Part shown: piece after piece, positions 20,720 to 33,100 of the stretch | Numbering within the stretch: position 1 is the stretch's first letter | Layout: every line of letters begins with the position of its first letter | NCBI RefSeq assembly: GCF_000003605.2 | Contig: NW_003146298.1 | Span: forward strand, 159,428 to 211,739 | Length of the DNA: 52,312 nt | Source of the DNA: Saccoglossus kowalevskii | Taxonomy: Eukaryota > Hemichordata > Enteropneusta > Harrimaniidae | Direction: 5' to 3' | Notes under the pieces: generated by a model | Seen by the model: the letters and a program-made list of their open reading frames with translations, nothing else | Told to the model about the DNA's origin: nothing | Databases searched by the model: none | Position numbers and translations under genes: made by a program

Positions 20720-21890
20720 ATTTTGTATTGGTAATGACGTGTTAGATTATACCGATAAGTATAGATGTTTGGGGATTGTTTTGGATGAATTCGTTGATTA
20801 TTCTGTAACTGCTGCTATCGCAGCAGACTCGGCAAGTAGAGCGTTAGGAGCGTTATTCGTTAAATTTAAAACTATCAAGAATCTTGGGTTTTCCACATTT
20901 GCAAAGTTATATGATGCCAGTGTCGCGACTATACTTGACTATTGTTCCGGAGTTTGGGGTTTTAGTAAATTTGAATAGTGTGAAATGATTCAAAATAGGG
21001 CTTTAATATTTTTTCTTGTCGCCCATAGGTTTTCCCCTCTCCTGGCTGTTAAAGGTGACACTGGGTGAGTCTCATGCAGAAATCGGAGATGGGCCCATAT
21101 GGTTAGACTGTGGAAGCATCTTACTGAACTTGATGACAATAGACTAGTTAAACAAGTATTTCTGTGGGATCACTCCCTAAATTATAATAATTGGTCATCG
21201 GAGATTTACCAAATTATGGAGTTCGTCGACTTAAATTATGAACACCTAATTGACGTAAATATACATGCATTACGAGAAAATATTGCGAGGAGGTCAGAGT
21301 TATCTTGGTCAGAAGATGTTAGTAACAAACCAAAGTTACGTGTCTATGCAACTTTTAAATTTGAATATAAACCAGAAAAGTACGTGCTAATAAATTTAAG
21401 TCGGGGTCAAAGGTCACTATTAGCTCAACTGCGCATGGGCATTTTGACTCATCGCATTGAGACTGGGCGATTTATACACGAGCCTGTAAGTGAACGAATC
21501 TGTAAATTTTGTGATGCAAACGTTGTTGAGGACGAAATGCATTTTTTTGTTTGACTGTCAGCGCTACAATGAATTGAGGCACGAGTATCTAGATTGAATT
21601 CTTAATGAAATAACTGGATTATCACGGGAACAAATACTGGTTCGTTTATTTTCAGGGCCAATAAGAAAACTTGCTCTTTTTATAGAAAAGGCTTTTTACA
21701 GAAGAAGAAATTTGTTGTACGTCTGAATTTAATGAACTACACGATTGTATTGTTGATATATTATTTCAAACTCTCTTTCATAACCTTTATTTGTGAATGT
21801 AATCGTTATTATTTAAGGTGACTTATAATTACACTGGGCTGGGCAGTTCTCTGAGCTGCAGGTCACTATAATAAATTACTTACTACTACT
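20720..21890 (+). pseudogene. LINE (non-LTR retrotransposon) 3' fragment: RT end and zinc knuckle
   Basis: The fragment encodes the end of a reverse transcriptase: YRCLGIVLDE, LYDASVATILDYCSGVWG, then after stops the C-terminal block WSSEIYQIM. It continues with LLAQLRMGILTHRIETGR and CKFCDANVVEDEMHF (Cys-x2-Cys...His). Stops near 20977 and 21060 and a frame change near 21550 show it is inactive. After the frame change the knuckle continues with CQRYNELRHEY. The 3' end is a short CTACTACTATT stretch near 21880. The ORF1, endonuclease and catalytic RT parts are absent. Confidence 0.82.
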
Positions 21891-21899
21891 ATTCATATT

Positions 21900-22258
21900 C
21901 TGACCTTTGACAGTTATATTTATTCTGACCTCACTATGCAGACTGTTGGTGGGGTATTTTTTGTTGTCTTACATTATTTCAAAAATCTGGGTTCTGTGTC
22001 AAAAGATACATTTTTTTCTTTAACATTGTGCTTAATGGAATTTTAAGTGCTTACGGAATTAACACATTTTCTAAAAATGTCGAGTTTAATAAAATGTTAA
22101 AAAATTCTCAAAATACGTCACTTTAACACACAAAAGAATACTATTTATGGTGCCTTGGACAATGACTAAGGCTCAACGATTTTACATAATAAATCAATTA
22201 ATATTGTCGTGCAATTAATGACAAACTTTCTCAAAATATGAGTGGGCTTCTACCTTAA
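21900..22258. repeat. Right part of the interrupted TTAA-ended element
   Basis: It contains TTCTCAAAATACGTCACT and ends GTGGGCTTCTACCTTAA at 22258. This matches the right half of 15297-15781 in the same order. Confidence 0.5.
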
Positions 22259-24583
22259 AATATTGGAAGGAATCCAAACAGTTAGACGGATAGAAATGAA
22301 GACAAACAGTCTTGACTATATACTGTTAAAATTTTGTAGAGTTGTGAATAGTGGGACATACTCAAAAAACGATTTCAAAATATAGATAACAGGTGCAAAC
22401 ATTCTCTCTTTTGAATGCTTAGCAAGATTTAGCAAGGCTGTACATAAATAATAAAAAAAGAAACATGGTGAAAATAACAAATGGCGAGATCTCCATATGC
22501 ACTATATTTAACTTTTAACAAAACGATAATACATTTAAATTTTGAACTGTTACAGCCATTTTAATTATGAGCATTAGCAAACTTCTTACTGAGTGAATTG
22601 TTATGCAAATTAGCAATTATCTCAGCTTTTTTTAAGTGCACATCTCAGAACTTTACAAAAAATAGCTCCTAGACGCTTTGACCTTTTGTTTTGAAATTTT
22701 CACAAATGATTGACAATGTGTTTATCTTCAAAACGCCGTCGGGCATTGTTTTTGGTTCAACAGTATTACAACAATCGCACAGACAACTAGCCTGGGTGTT
22801 AATTTATGCATAAACTCGAAGTAGTGAAATTGTAGCTGCTGCCCTGCAAAATTGACAACTGGTAGACAGTTTTCAAGACGGAACTTTTTTCATAGTAAAC
22901 AGATGTACCCATAAACCAATTTTGACAGGAAACAGAAGCATAGTTTAGGAGCTAATTTTTTTAAAATCACTTTTGACCAAAACAGCACATTTTTGTGCAT
23001 ATTTCAAACTACAGTGTCCATAAAAAAAATACTAACAACATTTTAAAATTCATACAATAAGCTCTCCGAAAATATATAGTTTTGGGGACAAGGGAGATCA
23101 TCTTGTTTTCCTAATCAACTAATTAAAATACCTGTCAAGTAAACTGCATCTTTACCTTAATGGATACCAAAATGATATAAAAAACAAACAAATCTCACGA
23201 GACGAGACTTATATAATTGTTAACAGTGTTATAATATTGTATACATAACTATTGCTATTACGACCATCGATTGTGTCTGAATAACCTGTTAATTCACCAG
23301 CAGGTCGAGGTTTATTTTCAATAACATACGTGAAATTGAAACACATCCATGCGTGAGCTGACGATGCACAAACTCAGGAAGGTAGCGACTTCTCATTTCG
23401 TGGGTAGTACATGTATAGTCGTTGTTGGTCAGTCTGGGGCGCGATCTGTTTTTTACTGTGTAGAGAAACGATAGCACATTTTGTTGGGGGTCAGGGGTGG
23501 ACACGATTAAATGGAAAATCTAACAGCACAACAGCTCTTAATATATTGTGGGTGAAATGAAATGTCAAATAAATTACAAATAGCACACACAGTGTCGGGT
23601 AATCCAAACAATGATTTATGCATTATGAATTTTGTTCAAAATACAAGATTTTCTATGCCAAACGCATGTTACCCGCGTATATTTAGTAACTGTCAGAATG
23701 ATCTGAGCCTATCTTGCACAAGAAAATTTAGCATCTACCGCCAACCCACCCGGCCAACTCAATGCCCTAAATATATGACATATTGTTCACTGCAATACAA
23801 AGAGGCGTGAATTAGAATACGTGCAATTGTTTTAGCATCGTCATGGAAACAGGCGTGAGAATCTCTACAGTTACACAGTAATTACACGAACAAGATAATC
23901 GTACCCATCTAACATAATATAAATTTCAGAGGATTACTTGTTTTTTTTTTCAGTAACCCTGTTGAACCAACTCTCTCCAACGTAGTAACCAAGGGAAACC
24001 AATTATTTAAATTAGTTGCCCGGATGAAGCAACTCTTTATAACTGAACCATATGATTTAACCCATCTAACTTGGTAACACAGATAAGCCAACTGTCTTAA
24101 CCCGGATGAACAAACTCCATCTTAGTAACCCGGTAGTAACGTGGCATTATTGATCGACGGCAGCTGATGTCTACTAGAGGTTTTCTACTCGAATGTTATC
24201 GGGAGAAGGGTGGGAAATGTGTTGTGTGATTGCATCGGCATGATAGAACACAAGCGAAACTCGTGCAAAATGTGTGAACAAATTTTCAAACGACACGCTA
24301 TTGTACTTTCTGCTCGAAAACATTTATTGTGAAATTAAGCACTACAACTAATTTTCCAAACAAATTTAATACTTCGGCCATCTTCCCTCCAAGCTTCTCC
24401 AAGCTTACCCAATAAAACTGTCCAGAGGCACCCTAGTTGTAAGTTCACACAACACTCGAGCGTAACGTGGTAAACTAGCACCTCGAAGAGACCCGGGATA
24501 CGTGAGGTGATCGTACTTCTGATGAGTAACCCTCTCTTTCTCGCTCGTTAAATGCATCTTGTAAGTCAAATTATATATAAAAG
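22259..24583. other. Intergenic, no gene recognised
   Basis: AT-rich. From 23950 to 24140 a degenerate tandem array repeats motifs such as AACCCGGATGAA, AACCAACTC and TAGTAACC at roughly 30-40 bp spacing. A weak inverted pair, TAGCTCCTAGAC (22664) and GTTTAGGAGCTA (22943), spans about 290 bp. Confidence 0.45.
23950..24140. repeat. Degenerate minisatellite
   Basis: Irregular repeats of TAACCCGG/ATGAAnCAACTC-type units. No precise period could be fixed by eye. Confidence 0.5.
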
Positions 24584-25014
24584 TTAAAGCGAGGGAGTCG
24601 GCACCTGCGCATGTATCAGATGATCATAGCGTGTCATTGTTTACAAACAAGGGACTATCCATGAGCCTTTGCGTCTTTGTTTATTTGATGTGAATGATGT
24701 GAATACATGAACGTGCGTTAAATTCCCCGATGTGCGTAAAACGTCTTTATTTATGTTCTCCGATTTGTTTTGATGAGATCAGACGATTCATTTTGTAAAT
24801 TTCTAAATTCGATGCAGTTTGTTAACAAATGGCCAATTTGACTAATCTATTGCGTTCAGCATGCCTCACGATTATCTTTCGACTAATGGGTGTCGAATAA
24901 TGTAAAGTTCTTTAAACAAAGAAATCAAGAGCCTTTGCGTCTTTAGCATGTGTTGTTGTCGTCGCTTGGGATTCAATTCTCGCGCGTGCGCAGGTGACGA
25001 CCCTCCTGCTTTAA
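24584..25014. repeat. TTAA-ended MITE family, copy 3 with nested insertion
   Basis: The TTAA-bounded ends TTAAAGCGAGGGAGTCGGCA and ...CCTCCTGCTTTAA match copy 1. The copy is split by an insertion at 24679-24928. Removing the insertion and one 16-bp duplication restores the order seen in copy 1. Confidence 0.78.
24679..24928. mobile_element. Nested 250-bp insertion with 16-bp target duplication
   Basis: GAGCCTTTGCGTCTTT occurs at 24663-24678 and again at 24929-24944, exactly flanking this segment. The sister copy at 11609-11755 has a single GAGCCTTTGCGTTTT there, which is the empty site. A second copy of the inserted sequence lies at 27970-28193. The long target duplication suggests target-primed retroposition, but no RNA polymerase III boxes or poly-A tail were recognised. 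Confidence 0.72.
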
Positions 25015-26774
25015 CATTTTTAAATACAATATCCACAAAGTCTAACACAAGCTAGACATCATTAATCAGTATGGTGCCTAAATATTTCTAACTATTTTGA
25101 GTTTCAAAATTAAGGGAACGTTAACACGGTTAAACCTGCGCCTGTCGCCATCAGGCTGATATATAAAACCAACACCCATATTCTCAGAAAATGTTCTCTT
25201 GATTATTTTGGCTCTACTCACGACAAACAATGGTTTTCACACTGACTAATAAGAACAATACCTAAATTTAAGGAGCCTGGTATAAATTACGATTTAGAAG
25301 TTTAATGTGTTCATTTTATTGCCAAAGAAAAAAAAAGCTGAGAAATAAATCATTTCCGGGTAAAAAATAAAACACTTTATTGCCAATTCAGTAAAACCAA
25401 GAAAGCGTCAGGTCTCAACGCACACTCGGGTCGTAATCAATCTCTTTTACACATTTGCTTTGATTTACCTTGTAGTTTTATTTTTACACCTTTGTAAAAC
25501 ACACAGGTGGGAAAATAAAACATGAGATATTCTAGGCCAAAATGTTCATAACTGTGATCAGATAGCAGAAACCCGTCATCGTGTATATTCTCTGGAAACA
25601 ATTGTCAGTATACGTATGCTGCAGTTCCGAATGTATTTGCACCCTGTGTTGGCAGATGATGCGATGTAATTTACGTACGCCTTGAACAGCCAAAGCACTT
25701 GTGCAATACATCGTATAATTTTGATGGGCGTATTGAAGCTATTGATGTGTTACCTGTTCAACCTTCAATACAAACTGTTGGATGTAATTTCCACCAATAT
25801 AAATCAAAATATGTTGCAAATACAGTGTTATTTAAGTATGTGCACTATGAAACCGATTTTTTTTTCTGTCACCATATAAAAAAGCCTCTATCTAACACCT
25901 CAAATTATACAGAATAGCAGACTTTTCTATTTTTACTTGATGGTAGCGGCGAGTTTAATCGTAGTTTTAGGACTGCTGAATGTATAATGGTAACTGTGCA
26001 CAAGCCCCATGTGTACATGGAATGTGTTTTGTATGACAGCGTAAAATCTCACCGATCCATGACGGCACGCAGCCATTAATTCGGTCTCGATCTATTATAA
26101 TCTGAGCCGGTGATTCGTGGTTTCTGTACCACACCCAACATTATAGGTGTACAAGTCATTCCTTCTGAGGAATGCATTTCAATACCACCACGCATGCGCA
26201 TTTAGATAATATATGATGATTTCATGTCAGATGCAAAAATTACTTTTCAATATTAATGATGTTGAAATTACATTTGTAAATTTCTATTTATTGTTGATCG
26301 CTCATAGAATTCTTATTATGTAGTTTCACAAGTGCTGTACAGTGTTTAACATGCAGACCATAATAAATACGTTGCAGTCGCAATATGAACTATCCGGCAA
26401 TGAAAAACGGAAGTCAAGTTCAACGTGGATGATACCTATATAGATAAAAGATAAACCTTCCCGAAAATAAATTGTTGACAGCCAGATAATATTCAAAAGT
26501 AGTCTGTCTTGCGAGACGGTCAATTTTAAAGAGGAGTGGACGCCTAACACCGCCTCAGACAGTGTTCATCAACAAGTAATTGATTTCCCCTTGTCTTATC
26601 TGCGCTCTGATAAACTCAGAACGAGTGACCAAGGAATCACCGAAGCGTCGACCGACCTATTGAGCAGAAGGCATCAACTGTATCGCCTGGACCATAATAT
26701 AGGTCACCAACGGGAACGAGTTGCTATGGTTTTCAGTAAACATAAACACACAGCTATCAGTTCTGTTATTTCTC
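25015..26774. other. Intergenic region upstream of CLCA
   Basis: No gene recognised. Short frames at 25682-25917 and 26326-26550 are AT-rich and featureless. Confidence 0.45.
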
Positions 26775-26814
26775 ATTGGTCACGTGGTCGTGCCACGTTA
26801 TTGTAATGACGTAA
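26775..26814 (+). promoter_or_regulatory. Candidate CLCA promoter element cluster
   Basis: Within 40 bp there are ATTGG (reverse CCAAT, 26775-26779), an E-box CACGTG (26781-26786) and a CRE-like TGACGTAA (26807-26814). They lie 77-116 bp before the CLCA start codon. There is no clear TATA box. Function is inferred from motif clustering and position only. Confidence 0.35.
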
Positions 26815-26890
26815 CCCCGTATTCGTACATAACCACTTCACACTAGCAAACATTTCACAGTCCTTGGGTGGGTCCAGATTAATAAGCACA

Positions 26891-27114
26891 ATGTCTCGAT
26901 TCGAGATGGCATCGACTGTGTATATGTGTGTTATACTTGCATGTACGATGTATACTGTTGATAGCGTCAGTAATTCGAGGGTAACACTAGTTAACAACGA
27001 ATACCACGATATTGTCATCGCAATTGAAGAGAATGTTCCCGAAGACTTGGCGTTACTGGACAAGATTCAAGAAGTTTTCACCGACGCTTCAGCATTTCTT
27101 TGTGAAATAACCAG
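26891..27114 (+). CDS. CLCA: CLCA exon 1: signal peptide and start of N-terminal domain
   Basis: ATG at 26891; a second Met at codon 6 is an alternative start. The exon encodes a hydrophobic leader, then [18 protein letters not shown]. The donor is AG|gtaatg, phase 2. Confidence 0.88.
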
Positions 27115-30100
27115 GTAATGTGTCACTTTTAATTTGTTCCCGACATTTCTGCTTTATACAAGAAAATGTTTATTAATTAAATATTGTTGATATTGTTAAA
27201 CCAACCAACGATTACGCTGCAATGTCCATCGTATCTAAATAACGCAGATACATACAAATACGACACAGTTTACTGTTAATGGGGCATAACTGCGTTCTTT
27301 AATAAGCGAGAATCCCTATCAGAACTTTTCAGCATATGTACAAGAAGTTCGAGATTCGATTCTACGTCGAGGCTGTAGTTGCATCCAATGGAGCTGCTCA
27401 TCGGAAACGCCTTTCCAAAATGATTTTTGAGGGCAGTGGTAAAATATTTCCTATAATCCATGACTTATAACGTAATATGCGTTTATGGTTTCTATTCGAG
27501 ATTGGTCGGAAGCTGTAAGAAAATATGGAATTAATTGAGTAGAGAGGGGGGCAATTTCTGCATTTAAAATAAGAGAACACTATAACAACTCTGCGCAGAG
27601 GAAGCAATTCACAAAGAGCGCGTTATAAAAAGCTTTCAATTTCCCCTCTTTTGTCTAAATTTCACAGTCCAACTTTCTAGCCCTGTAAAATGTATTTCGT
27701 TCTGATTTTTTTTCTTCTAAAACATCACTAGTTGGTTGCGACTGAGATTTGACAAAGCATTTCTCCGCATTCGAGTATATCCTGCTTTGATAGCGGAGAT
27801 TTTATTTACATTTTGTAACTTTGGATACAGCGTCATCTCTTCAATAGACTGAAGCTGTTTCTCACTCAATTTCCCCGGGTATTCTCACTGATATATATGT
27901 CTTTTTTAAAATTTCGATTTCCTTTGGCAATACAGTCAATAATAAAAAACGTAACGCGATAATTCCCTGCACGTGCGTTAAATTCCCCGATGTGTAAAAC
28001 GTCTTTTTTATGTTTTCCGATTGGCTTTGATGATATCGAGCGATTAAATTTGTAAATTTCTAAATTCGATGTAGTTTGTTAACAAATAGTCTAAGAATAA
28101 ATAAAAATAAATAAATAAATGTGACTAATCTATTGCGTCCAGCATGCCTCACGATTATCTTTCGACTAATGGGTGTCGAATAAACAAAGATATCACGTGT
28201 TTTGTCGTGATTTAAATCTAGGGGTCCCTGCGGCAAATCACAACATGCTGCGATTAAAGTATTTTTACATGTAGTGGCTGTTGGAATAAGAAAAAATAGC
28301 AGAAATGTTAAGCATCAAGACTTTTCTTGTCATTGTTAACTTTGGGGAGTTGTAATACCAATTCTAATTGCATAAGTCATAACTTGAATTAACAGTATGA
28401 TAATGGGACTGTCATAGGGACTAACAAACAACTTGTTTCATGAAGCGAACACGGACTAGCAAAAATATAAAACAAAAACATTTATTTGGATGAATGTCTG
28501 TCATGTGATCATTTTCTGATAATGATCCCAATTAACACCAATTAACAGCCCATTTAGAGGGTAAATGCACTAACTATGAACAAGGTGTAACTATTATAAC
28601 GGTCAATGTTTTATTATAGACAAAAGTCGATGAAACGGCCATTACGGAAGCATTATTCATGAACATTATTATATTTCACTTGTTATCCATTCCCCATTGA
28701 GTGGCAATCAGTTTAAATGCCGCATGATCCAAACCATGTCTATTTAGGATCGGAACTTGAAACCATAGCAACGGATATGGTAATAATTCCAGTTACGAAT
28801 TGTTGTTGGAGATCGAGATAATAACATCGAAGCTGGGCAGGATCTATAGTTTTGAGAGAAATAAACATTATACATAATTATATTTGAAGTTTTAACAGAT
28901 TCTTTGATTTACGATAACAATTATAGTCCTTGCGCTATTTCCGTATGAATGGATAATTAACATATACTATCCTACATACTTTGTTTATGAATCTTGAATT
29001 ATGAATCTTGAATTATGAATCTTGAATTATGAATCTTGAATTATGAATCTTGAATTATGAATCTTGAAAGATATGGAATATTATGACCAATTGCCTCACA
29101 ATGTGTCTACTATAGCACACTCTAATTTCAAAACAAATGAATCGATCAATTATATCTTGTTAGGTATATCAAAGCTGCTTAAAATAATGACAGGGAAAAC
29201 TGAGTAATATATTGTTTGAGATTATGTCGTTCTCGACCAAATATGGTAATATATATATTTATTTCACAAAACAAAGTGACGACTGTGGCTGTTACTTGCT
29301 TGCACGTCATATAGCACGACTATGAGGTGCGATTCACGACTTATACTTCGAAGATGCGAAATACACACACTTCGTTTCATTACTGTTATTGAAATATTCA
29401 GTGCGTCGTCGTGCGTATAACGTGACGGTGAATGTTTTTCAAACTTTTATTTGTAAACCTATAGATAGATAGAGTAGGGGTTGTATGTACTCGCTTCCAA
29501 TATTAGATTCAGTTTTCGAGCACAGCTTGTCCATCTTTCTCAATAGTTGATGAAAAACTTGCGTTCATCTCTAAAATTTCAAATCTTGACACTTATCAGG
29601 CACCAAACCCACAAACCCTGTGGTTGTTTACTACATACACGGCAAAGACAATGGTCACATGACCAACAGTTATTTCTTTTCATGTTTGTATTTACAATTA
29701 TAACGCTCACTCCACCCATGTTGGAATGAAATGGTAAGTCGGGACTAGAAAGAAATTACAGGAGATGGGTTCGTGTTTTGGGAGGAGCGACAGCATTGTT
29801 CATGCAAGCAAATTGAGGGGGGTCATTAAATTTAGTTTTACCATTTTTTCATGGAAAGTTTTTAAGCATTAAGTTATTACGGTACATATTCTTATACTTG
29901 TTCCTAAGTCTTTCGCACATGAAAAAATATACAGACTAAAACGTAATGTTTACTATCCAAATTGACGTATATTATGAAGAAGACTCCATTCGAACAATTT
30001 ACGGAAACTTGAATCTAGATCTACTCTAAAATCTGATCCGTTAGTATATCCCACATAACCAATTTTATGAAAATACACATAAACAAACTCGTGAATTTTA

Positions 30101-33100
30101 GCATGAACGCCTATAGCATTGGCACTATTTCTGGCAATAAATCTGTCTACAATGATTTTTTTTTTCATTTTAGTATTTAGCAGCATGTACTATGTACATA
30201 TCTATATTTCATCAATTTTCACCAGAATTTTGAGATATATCGTTGTTATGGGAAATAATGGTAAAATTCTCTAAAACAGACAAAACGTTTTGCACTTTGG
30301 TCGATTTTTTCCAACTGAGTACGATGACTTCGTATTTTTATTTCATTTGTTTCATCCGTGTGACTTGATATATTATGTAATATGTAAAAATAAAAAAAAA
30401 GACAACCATTTTTTACGTTTATGGATATTCCGGATTTAACACGAAAAAACAAAATTCAATAAATAACATCGAGTTCCAGACAGCTCCATCAATGGGCGGT
30501 GTCTTTCGGGTCGACTGTTAGTAATTGTTAGCTTTTGTGGTTTCTTCTTAGCGTAATAAAACCTAGTGTTACATTTGGATGTCATGTGATCTCGTACGAA
30601 AGGTTGGAACAATTTATGAAAACAAATAGATTCGACTCGAAAACATTGGAACATTCTAGTTGGTCAAAAGGCACGTGGTGGACATTAAGTCATTGATATA
30701 TCATATAAACTATTTAAAATAAAATAAATTTATTGATTTGACTTTTTTTCTTTTCTTCTTCGAGGTATCACTCCAACTTCCAAAATTAACTATAATTGCC
30801 ATTACCATATTATGTGCAAACTAGATACTAAAAATAATGACCACTCTATAACTATTACTGACCACTCTAAGACCAGATAAAAACATATTTATTTTTATAG
30901 CAGTTTTGATAAAATGTATTGCCTTCCTAAATTACCTGAACATTTTGGGTCAAACAGGAAAAAAATACAAAATCAAAATTTAAATTTACTGACTCTTTTA
31001 TCCAGAATTACGATGGTGATCATTACAGCGGCGCCGTAATAAACTGATCATAAACAACTCTGTCTTCTATCTACATTGTATTACCCCTTGGACATTTTTA
31101 GCGATGTTTGTTTGTTATGACTTTACCATTCACCGTTTGAAATTGATGTGTCGAAAGTCGCACTATATTGAAATTGGAAATGAAATTTTCACTGTAAACA
31201 ATTGTAGAACGCTCTTACGATTACATTTTTTTTGATTTACTATGTCATATGTTTCTTTGATCCACATCTTATTTTCAATCTGGATTTCTGAACCTATATA
31301 TCGCATTTGAAAATGATTTTCTCCACTTTCTGTTTTGAATTTGATCAGGTTCTTTGCGCTCCAGTTAGACGTTGTCACATTAGTTACTTGAACTTTATAT
31401 CGACTAGATAACATAGCAGAAAACATTGTCCTCGAAATTACTGCAACGTGATTCAGATATCGGAAAACAGCACTATTCCACAGTAGTAACTTTAATATGA
31501 ACAGTTTAAATAATATTTTATGATGTTCAGCCATATTTATAGCCATAATTTAATTTTCATCCTAATATAACATGCAAGGCACGAGAGTAAAAATTAAAAA
31601 AATGTCAATTTTATGACCATGCATTCATCATGAAAATGAATGTGTCCACGTGTGTCGGCTTGTTGATTGGAATATCCAAGTAAGAGAAAACAAACACTGC
31701 TAAGAATGACCACGGGAAAGTTATAGAGGGAGAGGGCGGTTTTCTTGTTCAGTTTATTTGGGCGCCAGTTGTAAATAGGAGTTGTGTTAACTACATGCTA
31801 ACGCAAAGTAGATAGTGTCAAATGAAAGGAAACAAAATGAAAGTCCGACCATGGTCCGAAGTACTAGTACCCAACCTGTTTTTGAAGTATATGTTTCGAT
31901 AATTCAATTCAATTTCTTGCCGTATCCTTTGACGTATTAATACTCTAGACACAATCATTGTTACTATCTTCACCAGTGCTTTCCAATAGTTATGATGTAA
32001 CATCGTAGTTCTTTACTTGGCCTAGTTATGTAAATCTACTATGGAATGTTTACCCGCAACAAAGTTTTTCACATAAACAGTCTCAATCTCACCGTCTGTA
32101 GCTACTATTACACTTTAATGCAAGACACAAGCCAATTGTTACAGCTTCGTCGGTAACACCGCGACAAAGCCGTGGTAACATACGCGTACATTTAGTATTT
32201 GATATCTCGCAAATGCAACAATGCGTGCCTCCCTTCCATTGCAGCAAACCAATCAATCTTCTCTTGTGCCGTCCTTTGATTTGTCGATGTATTATATCTT
32301 GGAGTGTAGAATGCGAGAATTGTCAGCAACGAATCGTTTTGCACCCTCTTGCGAACAGCTTCACAATTTATTCCCAGTAATAAAGTTAACGAAGACCTTT
32401 CTTATAAATTCCGTCCTCCGGTGAAATAAGCGCTTTCAGGCGTAAATGGACGACAAAAAGGCTGCTCAAAGCGTCGATGTCGTTTTGATCTGTGATGGCC
32501 CATCAATGATGATTATGTTTTTGAGAGATTTTTCTCCATTCTAATTAATGAAAGACCAAATGCGTAAACTCATTGGTAGTTTTGAACGACATTAGCTGTA
32601 CGTTCCATGTTGCTAAGGTGCGAAAAAATGTACCCGAAATTCGCACAGTTCGATAACCGTTACTTATCATTGCGTAAAGCGCAAAGATCTATGGGAAGGA
32701 TATTGCACTGTACCATGTATTTCTATGGGCTCTGCGTGAGCTGCTGTGGAACGCAGGTCAAAAAGCCGGTAAACACAGCTACAGTCGAGGAAACAGCACA
32801 AACACTGTTTAGTAGAGTCTCAACAACTATCGCAAAGTACGTATTTCTGGGAGTTTTCGACCTTTGTTTTCACCGTGATGGTTGCCAGGCGATGAAAATG
32901 CCGGGATGTCCACCCCGAGGATACGTCATTTTGACATCACAACAGCGTTCTGTCGCTGGAGGGCACACAGAGGGTAAGAATAAAAGTCATCTATATGACC
33001 TATGTTTTACATAAACATATGTTTTCTCATTCTCAACAGATACCGTGCATACTTCAAGAACATAACCATCCTTGTACCGAAGTTTTGGTCTGATAACGTC

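Larger units (their letters stand above)
27115..33039. other. CLCA intron 1 (5.9 kb)
   Basis: It contains the repeat copy at 27970-28193, a 14-bp tandem array at 28987-29068, and a minus-strand orphan reading frame at 31163-31546. No other supported feature; frames at 29953-30654 (-) and 32607-33014 (+) have no recognisable domain. Confidence 0.6.

Noticed and set aside
22659-22962. Possible long inverted repeat around TAGCTCCTA
   Set aside because: Only about 17 bp match well; beyond that the arms diverge too much to define an element by eye.
32607-33014. 135-codon plus-strand frame just before CLCA exon 2
   Set aside because: It does not splice into the CLCA frame, which joins exon 1 to exon 2 perfectly without it, and no domain is visible.
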